A stretch of DNA of 64,000 nt from Sacculina carcini (lineage: Eukaryota > Arthropoda > Thecostraca > Sacculinidae), in contig OU696582.1 of assembly GCA_916048095.2 (NCBI GenBank), forward strand, positions 9,457,401 through 9,521,400, given 5' to 3'. Within the stretch, counting starts at the first letter, position 1; each line of letters begins with the position of its first letter. Below, one piece after another: positions 23,865 through 36,500 of this stretch. The translations under genes and the position numbers were made by a program. A model generated the notes under the pieces. It was not told the origin of the DNA. It saw only the letters and a list, made by a program, of their open reading frames with translations, and searched no databases.

Positions 23865-25953
23865 TAAGTGTTACCAAGTGTTACCTAAGTGTTACCTAAG
23901 TGTGCCCTAAGTGTGCCCTAACTGTTACCTTAGAGTGCCCTAAGTGTTACCTAAGTGTGCCCTAAGTGTTACCTAAGTGTTACCTAAGTGTGCCCTAAGT
24001 GTTACCTAAGTGTGCCCTAAGTGTTACCTAAGTGTTACCTAAGTGTGCCCTAAGTGTTACCTAAGTGTGCCCTAAGTGTTACCTAAGTGTGCCCTAAGTG
24101 TTACCTAAGTGTGCCCTAAGTGTGCCCTAAGTGTTACCTAAGTGTACACTAAGTGTTACCTAAGTGTACCCTAAGTGTGCCCTAACTGTTACCTAAGTGT
24201 GCCCTAACTGTTACCTAAGTGTGCCCTAAGTGTTACCTAAGTGTTACCTAAGTGTGCCCTAAGTGTAGCCTAAGTGTAGCCTAAGTGTTACCTAAGTGTT
24301 ACCTAAGTGTGCCCTAAGTGTTACCTAAGTGTGCCCTAAGTGTGCCCTAAGTGTTACCTAAGTGTTACCTAAGTGTTACCTAAGTGTTACCTAAGTGTAC
24401 CCTAAGTGTTACCAAGTGTTACCTAAGTGTTACCTAAGTGTGCCCTAAGTGTGCCCTAACTGTTACCTTAGAGTGCCCTAAGTGTTACCTAAGTGTGCCC
24501 TAAGTGTTACCTAAGTGTTACCTAAGTGTGCCCTAAGTGTTACCTAAGTGTGCCCTAAGTGTTACCTAAGTGTTACCTAAGTGTGCCCTAAGTGTTACCT
24601 AAGTGTGCCCTAAGTGTTACCTAAGTGTACCCTAAGTGTGCCCTAACTGTTACCTAAGTGTGCCCTAACTGTTACCTAAGTGTGCCCTAAGTGTTACCTA
24701 AGTGTTACCTAAGTGTGCCCTAAGTGTAGCCTAAGTGTAGCCTAAGTGTTACCTAAGTGTTACCTAAGTGTGCCCTAACTGTTACCTAAGTGTGCCCTAA
24801 GTGTTACCTAAGTGTTACCTAAGTGTGCCCTAAGTGTTACCTAAGTGTGCCCTAAGTGTTACCTAAGTGTGCCCTAAGTGTTACCTAAGTGTTACCTAAG
24901 TGTGCCCTAAGTGTTACCTAAGTGTGCCCTAAGTGTTACCTAAGTGTGCCCTAAGTGTTACCTAAGTGTGCCCTAAGTGTTACCTAAGTGTTACCCAAGT
25001 GTTACCTAAGTGTTACCTAAGTGTGCCCTAAGTGTTACCTAAGTGTGCCCTAACTGTTACCTAAGTGTGCCCTAAGTGTTACCTAAGTGTGCCCTAAGTG
25101 TTACCTAAGTGTTACCTAAGTGTTACCTAAGTGTGCCCTAACTGTTACCTAAGTGTGCCCTAAGTGTTACCTAAGTGTTACCTATGTGTGCCCTAAGTGT
25201 TACCTAAGTGTTACCTAAGTGTGCCCTAAGTGTTACCTAAGTGTGCCCTAAGTGTTACCTAAGTGTGCCCTAAGTGTTACCTAAGTGTACCCTAAGTGTT
25301 ACCTAAGTGTGCCCTAAGTGTTACCTAAGTGTGCCCTAAGTGTTACCTAAGTGTGCCCTAAGTGTTACCTAAGTGTGCCCTAAGTGTTACCTAAGTGTGC
25401 CCTAACTGTTACCTAAGTGTGCCCTAAGTGTGCCCTAACTGTTACCCAAGTGTGCCCTAAGTGTTACCTAAGTGTGCCCTAAGTGTTACCTAAGTGTTAC
25501 CTAAGTGTGCCCTAAGTGTTACCTAAGTGTGCCCTAAGTGTTACCTAAGTGTGCCCTAAGTGTTACCTAAGTGTGCCCTAAGTTTTACCTAAGTGTTACC
25601 TAACTGTTACCTAAGTGTGCCCTAAGTGTTACCTAAGTGTGCCCTAAGTGTTACCTAAGTGTGCCCTAAGTGTTACCTAAGTGTGCCCTAAGTGTTACCT
25701 AAGTGTGCCCTAACTGTTACCTAAGTGTGCCCTAAGTGTGCCCTAACTGTTACCCAAGTGTGCCCTAAGTGTTACCTAAGTGTGCCCTAAGTGTTACCTA
25801 AGTGTTACCTAAGTGTGCCCTAAGTGTTACCTAAGTGTGCCCTAAGTGTTACCTAAGTGTGCCCTAAGTGTTACCTAAGTGTGCCCTAAGTTTTACCTAA
25901 GTGTTACCTAACTGTTACCTAAGTGTGCCCTAAGTGTGCCCTAACTGTTACCC
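23865..25953. repeat. ~2.43-kb tandem higher-order repeat, copy 2
   Basis: Second copy. It contains CTTAGAG near 23,929 and again 538 bp later at 24,467, an AGC doublet near 24,265 and 24,725, TATGTG at 25,183, and the same 308-bp then 198-bp TACCCAAG series (25,444, 25,752, 25,950). It ends at 25,953, where the 4.4-kb block shared with 1,154 begins. Confidence 0.84.
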
Positions 25954-28522
25954 AAGTGTGCCCTAAGTGTTACCTAAGTGTGCCCTAAGTGTTACCTAAG
26001 TGTGCCCTAAGTGTTACCTAAGTGTGCCCTAAGTGTTACCTAAGTGTGCCCTAAGTGTTACCTAAGTGTGCCCTAAGTGTTACCTAAGTGTTACCTAAGT
26101 GTTACCTAACTGTGCCCTAAGTGTTACCTAAGTGTGCCCTAAGTGTTACCTAAGTGTGCCCTAAGTGTTACCTAAGTGTGCCCTAAGTGTTACCTAAGTG
26201 TGCCCTAACTGTTACCTAAGTGTGCCCTAAGTGTGCCCTAACTGTTACCTAAGTGTGCCCTAAGTGTTACCTAAGTGTGCCCTAAGTGTTACCTAAGTGT
26301 TACCTAAGTGTGCCCTAAGTGTTACCTAAGTGTGCCCTAAGTGTTACCTAAGTGTGCCCTAAGTGTTACCTAAGTGTGCCCTAAGTGTTACCTAAGTGTG
26401 CCCTAAGTTTCACCTAAGTGTTACCTAACTGTTACCTAAGTGTGCCCTAAGTGTTACCTAAGTGTGCCCTAAGTGTTACCTAAGTGTGCCCTAAGTGTTA
26501 CCTAAGTGTGCCCTAAGTGTTACCTAAGTGTGCCCTAACTGTTACCTAAGTGTGCCCTAAGTGTTACCTAAGTGTTACCTAAGTGTGCCCTAAGTGTTAC
26601 CTAAGTGTGCCCTAAGTGTTACCTAAGTGTGCCCTAAGTGTTACCTAAGTGTGCCCTAAGTGTTACCTAAGTGTGCCCTAAGTGTTACCTAAGTGTGCCC
26701 TAAGTGTTACCTAAGTGTGCCGTAAGTGTGCCCTAAGTGTTACCTAAGTGTGCCCTAAGTGTTACCTAAGTGTTACCTAAGTGTTACCTAAGTGTTACCT
26801 AAGTGTTACCTAAGTGTTACCTAAGTGTTACCTAAGTGTTACCTAAGTGTTACCTAAGTGTTACCTAAGTGTTACCTAAGTGTTACCTAAGTGTGCCCTA
26901 AGTGTGCCCTAAGTGTTACCTAAGTGTTACCTAAGTGTGCCCTAAGTGTGCCCTAAGTGTGCCCTAAGTGTTACCTAAGTGTGCCCTAAGTGTTACCTAA
27001 GTGTGCCCTAACTGTTACCTAAGTGTGCCCTAAGTGTTACCTAAGTGTACCCTAAGTGTTACCTAAGTGTACACTAAGTGTTACCTAAGTGTACCCTAAG
27101 TGTGCCCTAACTGTTACCTACGTGTGCCCTAAGTGTTACCTAAGTGTTACCTAAGTGTGCCCTAAGTGTTACCTAAGTGTGCCCTAAGTGTTACCTAAGT
27201 GTTACCTAAGTGTGCCCTAAGTGTTACCTAAGTGTGCCCTAAGTGTTACCTAAGTGTGCCCTAAGTGTTACCTAAGTGTGCCCTAAGTGTGCCCTAAGTG
27301 TTACCTAAGTGTTACCTAAGTGTTACCTAAGTGTTACCTAAGTGTACCCTAAGTGTTACCAAGTGTTACCTAAGTGTTACCTAAGTGTGCCCTAAGTGTG
27401 CCCTAACTGTTACCTAAGTGTGCCCTAAGTGTTTCCTAAGTGTGCCCTAAGTGTTACCTAAGTGTTACCTAAGTGTGCCCTAAGTGTTACCTAAGTGTGC
27501 CCTAAGTGTTACCTAAGTGTTACCTAAGTGTGCCCTAAGTGTTACCTAAGTGTGCCCTAAGTGTTACCTAAGTGTGCCCTAAGTGTTACCTAAGTGTTAC
27601 CTAAGTGTTACCTAAGTGTACCCTAAGTGTTACCTAAGTGTACCCTAAGTGTTACCTAAGTGTACCCTAAGTGTTACCTAAGTGTTACCTAAGTGTGCCC
27701 TAAGTGTAGCCTAAGTGTAGCCTAAGTGTTACCTAAGTGTTACCTAAGTGTACCCTAAGTGTTACCAAGTGTTACCTAAGTGTTACCTAAGTGTTACCTA
27801 AGTGTTACCTAAGTGTTACCTAAGTGTTACCTAAGTGTTACCTAAGTGTGCCCTAAGTGTGCCCTAAGTGTGCCCTAAGTGTTACCTAAGTGTTACCTAA
27901 GTGTGCCCTAAGTGTTACCTAAGTGCGCCCTAACTGTTACCTAAGTGTGCCCTAACTGTTACCTAAGTGTGCCCTAAGTGTTACCTAAGTGTACCCTAAG
28001 TGTTACCTAAGTGTACCCTAAGTGTTAACTAAGTGTACCCTAAGTGTTACCTAAGTGTTACCTAAGTGTGCCCTAAGTGTTACCTAAGTGTTACCTAAGT
28101 GTGCCCTAAGTGTAGCCTAAGTGTAGCCTAAGTGTTACCTAAGTGTTACCTAAGTGTTACCTAAGTGTGCCCTAAGTGTGCCCTAAGTGTTACCTAAGTG
28201 TACCCTAAGTGTTACCTAAGTGTGCCCTAACTGTTACCTAAGTGTGCCCTAAGTGTTACCTAAGTGTTACCTAAGTGTGCCCTAAGTGTTACCTAAGTGT
28301 GCCCTAAGTGTAGCCTAAGTGTAGCCTAAGTGTTACCTAAGTGTTACCTAAGTGTTACCTAAGTGTTACCTAAGTGTTACCTAAGTGTTACCTAAGTGTG
28401 CCCTAAGTGTTACCTAAGTGTGCTCTAAGTGTTACCTAAGTGTGCCCTAAGTGTTACCTAAGTGTGCCCTAAGTGTTACCTAAGTGTGCCCTAAGTGTTA
28501 CCTAAGTGTTACCCAAGTGTTA
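25954..28522. repeat. First part of the block shared with 1,154-5,589
   Basis: Collinear with 1,154-2,896 (offset 24,800) and then with about 3,056-3,887 (offset 24,635). It includes a TAC run of about ten monomers near 26.77-26.89 kb, GCCGTAA at 26,719, TACCTACG at 27,121, GTTTCC at 27,431, three ACC monomers alternating with TAC at 27.62-27.67 kb, and TTAACTAA at 28,025. The part near 27.1 kb also matches 32.7 kb at offset 5,605, which exceeds the 4,989-bp period downstream by 616 bp (56 monomers). Confidence 0.87.
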
Positions 28523-31500
28523 CCTAAGTGTTACCTAAGTGTGCCCTAAGTGTTACCTAAGTGTGCCCTAACTGTTACCTAAGTGTGCCCTAAGTGTTAC
28601 CTAAGTGTGCCCTAAGTGTTACCTAAGTGTTACCTAAGTGTTACCTAAGTGTGCCCTAACTGTTACCTAAGTGTGCCCTAAGTGTTACCTAAGTGTTACC
28701 TATGTGTGCCCTAAGTGTTACCTAAGTGTTACCTAAGTGTGCCCTAAGTGTTACCTAAGTGTGCCCTAAGTGTTACCTAAGTGTGCCCTAAGTGTTACCT
28801 AAGTGTACCCTAAGTGTTACCTAAGTGTGCCCTAAGTGTTACCTAAGTGTGCCCTAAGTGTTACCTAAGTGTGCCCTAAGTGTTACCTAAGTGTGCCCTA
28901 AGTGTTACCTAAGTGTGCCCTAACTGTTACCTAAGTGTGCCCTAAGTGTGCCCTAACTGTTACCCAAGTGTGCCCTAAGTGTTACCTAAGTGTGCCCTAA
29001 GTGTTACCTAAGTGTTACCTAAGTGTGCCCTAAGTGTTACCTAAGTGTGCCCTAAGTGTTACCTAAGTGTGCCCTAAGTGTTACCTAAGTGTGCCCTAAG
29101 TTTTACCTAAGTGTTACCTAACTGTTACCTAAGTGTGCCCTAAGTGTTACCTAAGTGTGCCCTAAGTGTTACCTAAGTGTGCCCTAAGTGTTACCTAAGT
29201 GTGCCCTAAGTGTTACCTAAGTGTGCCCTAACTGTTACCTAAGTGTGCCCTAAGTGTTACCTAAGTGTGCCCTAAGTGTTACCTAAGTGTGCCCTAAGTG
29301 TTACCTAAGTGTGCCCTAAGTGTTACCTAAGTGTGCCCTAAGTGTTACCTAAGTGTGCCCTAAGTGTTACCTAAGTGTGCCCTAAGTGTTACCTAAGTGT
29401 TACCTAAGTGTACCCTAAGTGTTACCAAGTGTTACCTAAGTGTTACCTAAGTGTTACCTAAGTGTTACCTAAGTGTGCCCTAAGTGTTACCTAAGTGTTA
29501 CCTAAGTGTGCCCTAAGTGTGCCCTAAGTGTTACCTAAGTGTGCCCTAACTGTTACCTAAGTGTGCCCTAACTGTTACCTAAGTGTGCCCTAAGTGTTAC
29601 CTAAGTGTACCCTAAGTGTTACCTAAGTGTACACTAAGTGTTACCTAAGTGTACCCTAAGTGTGCCCTAACTGTTACCTAAGTGTGCCCTAAGTGTTACC
29701 TAAGTGTTACCTAAGTGTGCCCTAAGTGTTACCTAAGTGTGCCCTAAGTGTTACCTAAGTGTGCCCTAAGTGTTACCTAAGTGTGCCCTAACTGTTACCT
29801 AAGTGTGCCCTAAGTGTTACCTAAGTGTTACCTAAGTGTGCCCTAAGTGTTACCTAAGTGTTACCTAAGTGTGCCCTAAGTGTTACCTAAGTGTGCCCTA
29901 AGTGTTACCTAAGTGTGCCCTAAGTGTTACCTAAGTGTTACCTAACTGTTACCTAAGTGTGCCCTAAGTGTTACCTAAGTGTGCCCGAAGTGTTACCTAA
30001 GTGTGCCCTAAGTGTTACCTAAGTGTGCCCTAAGTGTTACCTAAGTGTGCCCTAACTGTTACCTAAGTGTGCCCTAAGTGTGCCCTAACTGTTACCTAAG
30101 TGTGCCCTAAGTGTTACCTAAGTGTGCCCTAACTGTTACCTAAGTGTGCCCTAAGTGTTACCTAAGTGTTACCTAAGTGTGCCCTAAGTGTAGCCTAAGT
30201 GTAGCCTAAGTGTTACCTAAGTGTTACCTAAGTGTGCCCTAACTGTTACCTAAGTGTGCCCTAAGTGTTACCTAAGTGTTACCTAAGTGTGCCCTAAGTG
30301 TTACCTAAGTGTGCCCTAAGTGTTACCTAAGTGTGCCCTAAGTGTTACCTAAGTGTGCCCTAAGTGTTACCTAAGTGTGCCCTAAGTGTTACCTAAGTGT
30401 GCCCTAAGTGTTACCTAAGTGTTACCTAAGTGTACCCTAAGTGTTACCAAGTGTTACCTAAGTGTTACCTAAGTGTTACCTAAGTGTTACCTAAGTGTGC
30501 CCTAAGTGTTACCTAAGTGTTACCTAAGTGTGCCCTAAGTGTTACCTAAGTGTGCCCTAACTGTTACCTAAGTGTGCCCTAACTGTTACCTAAGTGTGCC
30601 CTAAGTGTTACCTAAGTGTACCCTAAGTGTTACCTAAGTGTACACTAAGTGTTACCTAAGTGTACCCTAAGTGTGCCCTAACTGTTACCTAAGTGTGCCC
30701 TAAGTGTTACCTAAGTGTTACCTAAGTGTGCCCTAAGTGTTACCTAAGTGTGCCTTAAGTGTTACCTAAGTGTTACCTAAGTGTGCCCTAAGTGTTACCT
30801 AAGTGTGCCCTAAGTGTGCCCTAAGTGTTACCTAAGTGTTACCTAAGTGTTACCTAAGTGTTACCTAAGTGTTACCTAAGTGTACCCTAAGTGTTACCAA
30901 GTGTTACCTAAGTGTTACCTAAGTGTGCCCTAAGTGTGCCCTAACTGTTACCTTAGAGTGCCCTAAGTGTTACCTAAGTGTGCCCTAAGTGTTACCTAAG
31001 TGTTACCTAAGTGTGCCCTAAGTGTTACCTAAGTGTGCCCTAAGTGTTACCTAAGTGTTACCTAAGTGTGCCCTAAGTGTTACCTAAGTGTGCCCTAAGT
31101 GTTACCTAAGTGTGCCCTAAGTGTTACCTAAGTGTGCCCTAAGTGTGCCCTAAGTGTTACCTAAGTGTACACTAAGTGTTACCTAAGTGTACCCTAAGTG
31201 TGCCCTAACTGTTACCTAAGTGTGCCCTAAGTGTTACCTAAGTGTACCCTAAGTGTTACCTAAGTGTACACTAAGTGTTACCTAAGTGTACCCTAAGTGT
31301 GCCCTAACTGTTACCTAAGTGTGCCCTAAGTGTTACCTAAGTGTTACCTAAGTGTGCCCTAAGTGTTACCTAAGTGTGCCCTAAGTGTTACCTAAGTGTT
31401 ACCTAAGTGTGCCCTAAGTGTAGCCTAAGTGTAGCCTAAGTGTTACCTAAGTGTTACCTAAGTGTTACCTAAGTGTTACCTAAGTGTTACCTAAGTGTTA

Positions 31501-33511
31501 CCTAAGTGTTACCTAAGTGTTACCTAAGTGTTACCTAAGTGTTACCTAAGTGTTACCTAAATGTGCCCTAAGTGTGCCCTAAGTGTGCCCTAAGTGTTAC
31601 CTAAGTGTGCCCTAAGTGTTACCTAAGTGTGCCCTAAGTGTTACCTAAGTGTGCCCTAAGTGTTACCTAAGTGTGCCCTAAGTGTTACCTAAGTGTGCCC
31701 TAAGTGTTACCTAAGTGTTACCTAAGTGTTACCTAACTGTGCCCTAAGTGTTACCTAAGTGTGCCCTAAGTGTTACCTAAGTGTGCCCTAAGTGTTACCT
31801 AAGTGTGCCCTAAGTGTTACCTAAGTGTGCCCTAACTGTTACCTAAGTGTGCCCTAAGTGTGCCCTAACTGTTACCTAAGTGTGCCCTAAGTGTTACCTA
31901 AGTGTGCCCTAAGTGTTACCTAAGTGTTACCTAAGTGTGCCCTAAGTGTTACCTAAGTGTGCCCTAAGTGTTACCTAAGTGTGCCCTAAGTGTTACCTAA
32001 GTGTGCCCTAAGTTTCACCTAAGTGTTACCTAACTGTTACCTAAGTGTGCCCTAAGTGTTACCTAAGTGTGCCCTAAGTGTTACCTAAGTGTGCCCTAAG
32101 TGTTACCTAAGTGTGCCCTAAGTGTTACCTAAGTGTGCCCTAACTGTTACCTAAGTGTGCCCTAAGTGTTACCTAAGTGTTACCTAAGTGTGCCCTAAGT
32201 GTTACCTAAGTGTGCCCTAAGTGTTACCTAAGTGTGCCCTAAGTGTTACCTAAGTGTGCCCTAAGTGTTACCTAAGTGTGCCCTAAGTGTTACCTAAGTG
32301 TGCCCTAAGTGTTACCTAAGTGTGCCGTAAGTGTGCCCTAAGTGTTACCTAAGTGTGCCCTAAGTGTTACCTAAGTGTTACCTAAGTGTTACCTAAGTGT
32401 TACCTAAGTGTTACCTAAGTGTTACCTAAGTGTTACCTAAGTGTTACCTAAGTGTTACCTAAGTGTTACCTAAGTGTTACCTAAGTGTTACCTAAGTGTG
32501 CCCTAAGTGTGCCCTAAGTGTTACCTAAGTGTTACCTAAGTGTGCCCTAAGTGTGCCCTAAGTGTGCCCTAAGTGTTACCTAAGTGTGCCCTAAGTGTTA
32601 CCTAAGTGTGCCCTAACTGTTACCTAAGTGTGCCCTAAGTGTTACCTAAGTGTACCCTAAGTGTTACCTAAGTGTACACTAAGTGTTACCTAAGTGTACC
32701 CTAAGTGTGCCCTAACTGTTACCTACGTGTGCCCTAAGTGTTACCTAAGTGTTACCTAAGTGTGCCCTAAGTGTTACCTAAGTGTGCCCTAAGTGTTACC
32801 TAAGTGTTACCTAAGTGTGCCCTAAGTGTTACCTAAGTGTGCCCTAAGTGTTACCTAAGTGTGCCCTAAGTGTTACCTAAGTGTGCCCTAAGTGTGCCCT
32901 AAGTGTTACCTAAGTGTTACCTAAGTGTTACCTAAGTGTTACCTAAGTGTACCCTAAGTGTTACCAAGTGTTACCTAAGTGTTACCTAAGTGTGCCCTAA
33001 GTGTGCCCTAACTGTTACCTAAGTGTGCCCTAAGTGTTTCCTAAGTGTGCCCTAAGTGTTACCTAAGTGTTACCTAAGTGTGCCCTAAGTGTTACCTAAG
33101 TGTGCCCTAAGTGTTACCTAAGTGTTACCTAAGTGTGCCCTAAGTGTTACCTAAGTGTGCCCTAAGTGTTACCTAAGTGTGCCCTAAGTGTTACCTAAGT
33201 GTTACCTAAGTGTACCCTAAGTGTTACCTAAGTGTACCCTAAGTGTTACCTAAGTGTACCCTAAGTGTTACCTAAGTGTTACCTAAGTGTGCCCTAAGTG
33301 TAGCCTAAGTGTAGCCTAAGTGTTACCTAAGTGTTACCTAAGTGTACCCTAAGTGTTACCAAGTGTTACCTAAGTGTTACCTAAGTGTTACCTAAGTGTT
33401 ACCTAAGTGTTACCTAAGTGTTACCTAAGTGTTACCTAAGTGTGCCCTAAGTGTGCCCTAAGTGTGCCCTAAGTGTTACCTAAGTGTTACCTAAGTGTGC
33501 CCTAAGTGTGC
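28523..33511. repeat. 4,989-bp tandem higher-order repeat, copy 1
   Basis: Offset 4,989 holds for TATGTG 28,701 and 33,690, GTTTTACC 29,100 and 34,089, CCCGAAG 29,984 and 34,973, and GCCTTAAG 30,752 and 35,741. After one extra TAC monomer near 30.85 kb it becomes 4,978: CTTAGAG 30,952 and 35,930, AAATG 31,559 and 36,537, GTTTCAC 32,012 and 36,990, GCCGTAA 32,324 and 37,302, TACCTACG 32,726 and 37,704, GTTTC 33,036 and 38,014, AGC doublet 33,300 and 38,278. The period matches the monomer count: 453 monomers of which five are 10 bp give 4,978, and I count five TACCAAG between 30,953 and 35,931. Confidence 0.92.
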
Positions 33512-36500
33512 CCTAAGTGTTACCTAAGTGTGCCCTAACTGTTACCTAAGTGTGCCCTAACTGTTACCTAAGTGTGCCCTAAGTGTTACCTAAGTGTGCC
33601 CTAAGTGTTACCTAAGTGTTACCTAAGTGTTACCTAAGTGTGCCCTAACTGTTACCTAAGTGTGCCCTAAGTGTTACCTAAGTGTTACCTATGTGTGCCC
33701 TAAGTGTTACCTAAGTGTTACCTAAGTGTGCCCTAAGTGTTACCTAAGTGTGCCCTAAGTGTTACCTAAGTGTGCCCTAAGTGTTACCTAAGTGTACCCT
33801 AAGTGTTACCTAAGTGTGCCCTAAGTGTTACCTAAGTGTGCCCTAAGTGTTACCTAAGTGTGCCCTAAGTGTTACCTAAGTGTGCCCTAAGTGTTACCTA
33901 AGTGTGCCCTAACTGTTACCTAAGTGTGCCCTAAGTGTGCCCTAACTGTTACCCAAGTGTGCCCTAAGTGTTACCTAAGTGTGCCCTAAGTGTTACCTAA
34001 GTGTTACCTAAGTGTGCCCTAAGTGTTACCTAAGTGTGCCCTAAGTGTTACCTAAGTGTGCCCTAAGTGTTACCTAAGTGTGCCCTAAGTTTTACCTAAG
34101 TGTTACCTAACTGTTACCTAAGTGTGCCCTAAGTGTTACCTAAGTGTGCCCTAAGTGTTACCTAAGTGTGCCCTAAGTGTTACCTAAGTGTGCCCTAAGT
34201 GTTACCTAAGTGTGCCCTAACTGTTACCTAAGTGTGCCCTAAGTGTTACCTAAGTGTGCCCTAAGTGTTACCTAAGTGTGCCCTAAGTGTTACCTAAGTG
34301 TGCCCTAAGTGTTACCTAAGTGTGCCCTAAGTGTTACCTAAGTGTGCCCTAAGTGTTACCTAAGTGTGCCCTAAGTGTTACCTAAGTGTTACCTAAGTGT
34401 ACCCTAAGTGTTACCAAGTGTTACCTAAGTGTTACCTAAGTGTTACCTAAGTGTTACCTAAGTGTGCCCTAAGTGTTACCTAAGTGTTACCTAAGTGTGC
34501 CCTAAGTGTGCCCTAAGTGTTACCTAAGTGTGCCCTAACTGTTACCTAAGTGTGCCCTAACTGTTACCTAAGTGTGCCCTAAGTGTTACCTAAGTGTACC
34601 CTAAGTGTTACCTAAGTGTACACTAAGTGTTACCTAAGTGTACCCTAAGTGTGCCCTAACTGTTACCTAAGTGTGCCCTAAGTGTTACCTAAGTGTTACC
34701 TAAGTGTGCCCTAAGTGTTACCTAAGTGTGCCCTAAGTGTTACCTAAGTGTGCCCTAAGTGTTACCTAAGTGTGCCCTAACTGTTACCTAAGTGTGCCCT
34801 AAGTGTTACCTAAGTGTTACCTAAGTGTGCCCTAAGTGTTACCTAAGTGTTACCTAAGTGTGCCCTAAGTGTTACCTAAGTGTGCCCTAAGTGTTACCTA
34901 AGTGTGCCCTAAGTGTTACCTAAGTGTTACCTAACTGTTACCTAAGTGTGCCCTAAGTGTTACCTAAGTGTGCCCGAAGTGTTACCTAAGTGTGCCCTAA
35001 GTGTTACCTAAGTGTGCCCTAAGTGTTACCTAAGTGTGCCCTAACTGTTACCTAAGTGTGCCCTAAGTGTGCCCTAACTGTTACCTAAGTGTGCCCTAAG
35101 TGTTACCTAAGTGTGCCCTAACTGTTACCTAAGTGTGCCCTAAGTGTTACCTAAGTGTTACCTAAGTGTGCCCTAAGTGTAGCCTAAGTGTAGCCTAAGT
35201 GTTACCTAAGTGTTACCTAAGTGTGCCCTAACTGTTACCTAAGTGTGCCCTAAGTGTTACCTAAGTGTTACCTAAGTGTGCCCTAAGTGTTACCTAAGTG
35301 TGCCCTAAGTGTTACCTAAGTGTGCCCTAAGTGTTACCTAAGTGTGCCCTAAGTGTTACCTAAGTGTGCCCTAAGTGTTACCTAAGTGTGCCCTAAGTGT
35401 TACCTAAGTGTTACCTAAGTGTACCCTAAGTGTTACCAAGTGTTACCTAAGTGTTACCTAAGTGTTACCTAAGTGTTACCTAAGTGTGCCCTAAGTGTTA
35501 CCTAAGTGTTACCTAAGTGTGCCCTAAGTGTTACCTAAGTGTGCCCTAACTGTTACCTAAGTGTGCCCTAACTGTTACCTAAGTGTGCCCTAAGTGTTAC
35601 CTAAGTGTACCCTAAGTGTTACCTAAGTGTACACTAAGTGTTACCTAAGTGTACCCTAAGTGTGCCCTAACTGTTACCTAAGTGTGCCCTAAGTGTTACC
35701 TAAGTGTTACCTAAGTGTGCCCTAAGTGTTACCTAAGTGTGCCTTAAGTGTTACCTAAGTGTTACCTAAGTGTGCCCTAAGTGTTACCTAAGTGTGCCCT
35801 AAGTGTGCCCTAAGTGTTACCTAAGTGTTACCTAAGTGTTACCTAAGTGTTACCTAAGTGTACCCTAAGTGTTACCAAGTGTTACCTAAGTGTTACCTAA
35901 GTGTGCCCTAAGTGTGCCCTAACTGTTACCTTAGAGTGCCCTAAGTGTTACCTAAGTGTGCCCTAAGTGTTACCTAAGTGTTACCTAAGTGTGCCCTAAG
36001 TGTTACCTAAGTGTGCCCTAAGTGTTACCTAAGTGTTACCTAAGTGTGCCCTAAGTGTTACCTAAGTGTGCCCTAAGTGTTACCTAAGTGTGCCCTAAGT
36101 GTTACCTAAGTGTGCCCTAAGTGTGCCCTAAGTGTTACCTAAGTGTACACTAAGTGTTACCTAAGTGTACCCTAAGTGTGCCCTAACTGTTACCTAAGTG
36201 TGCCCTAAGTGTTACCTAAGTGTACCCTAAGTGTTACCTAAGTGTACACTAAGTGTTACCTAAGTGTACCCTAAGTGTGCCCTAACTGTTACCTAAGTGT
36301 GCCCTAAGTGTTACCTAAGTGTTACCTAAGTGTGCCCTAAGTGTTACCTAAGTGTGCCCTAAGTGTTACCTAAGTGTTACCTAAGTGTGCCCTAAGTGTA
36401 GCCTAAGTGTAGCCTAAGTGTTACCTAAGTGTTACCTAAGTGTTACCTAAGTGTTACCTAAGTGTTACCTAAGTGTTACCTAAGTGTTACCTAAGTGTTA

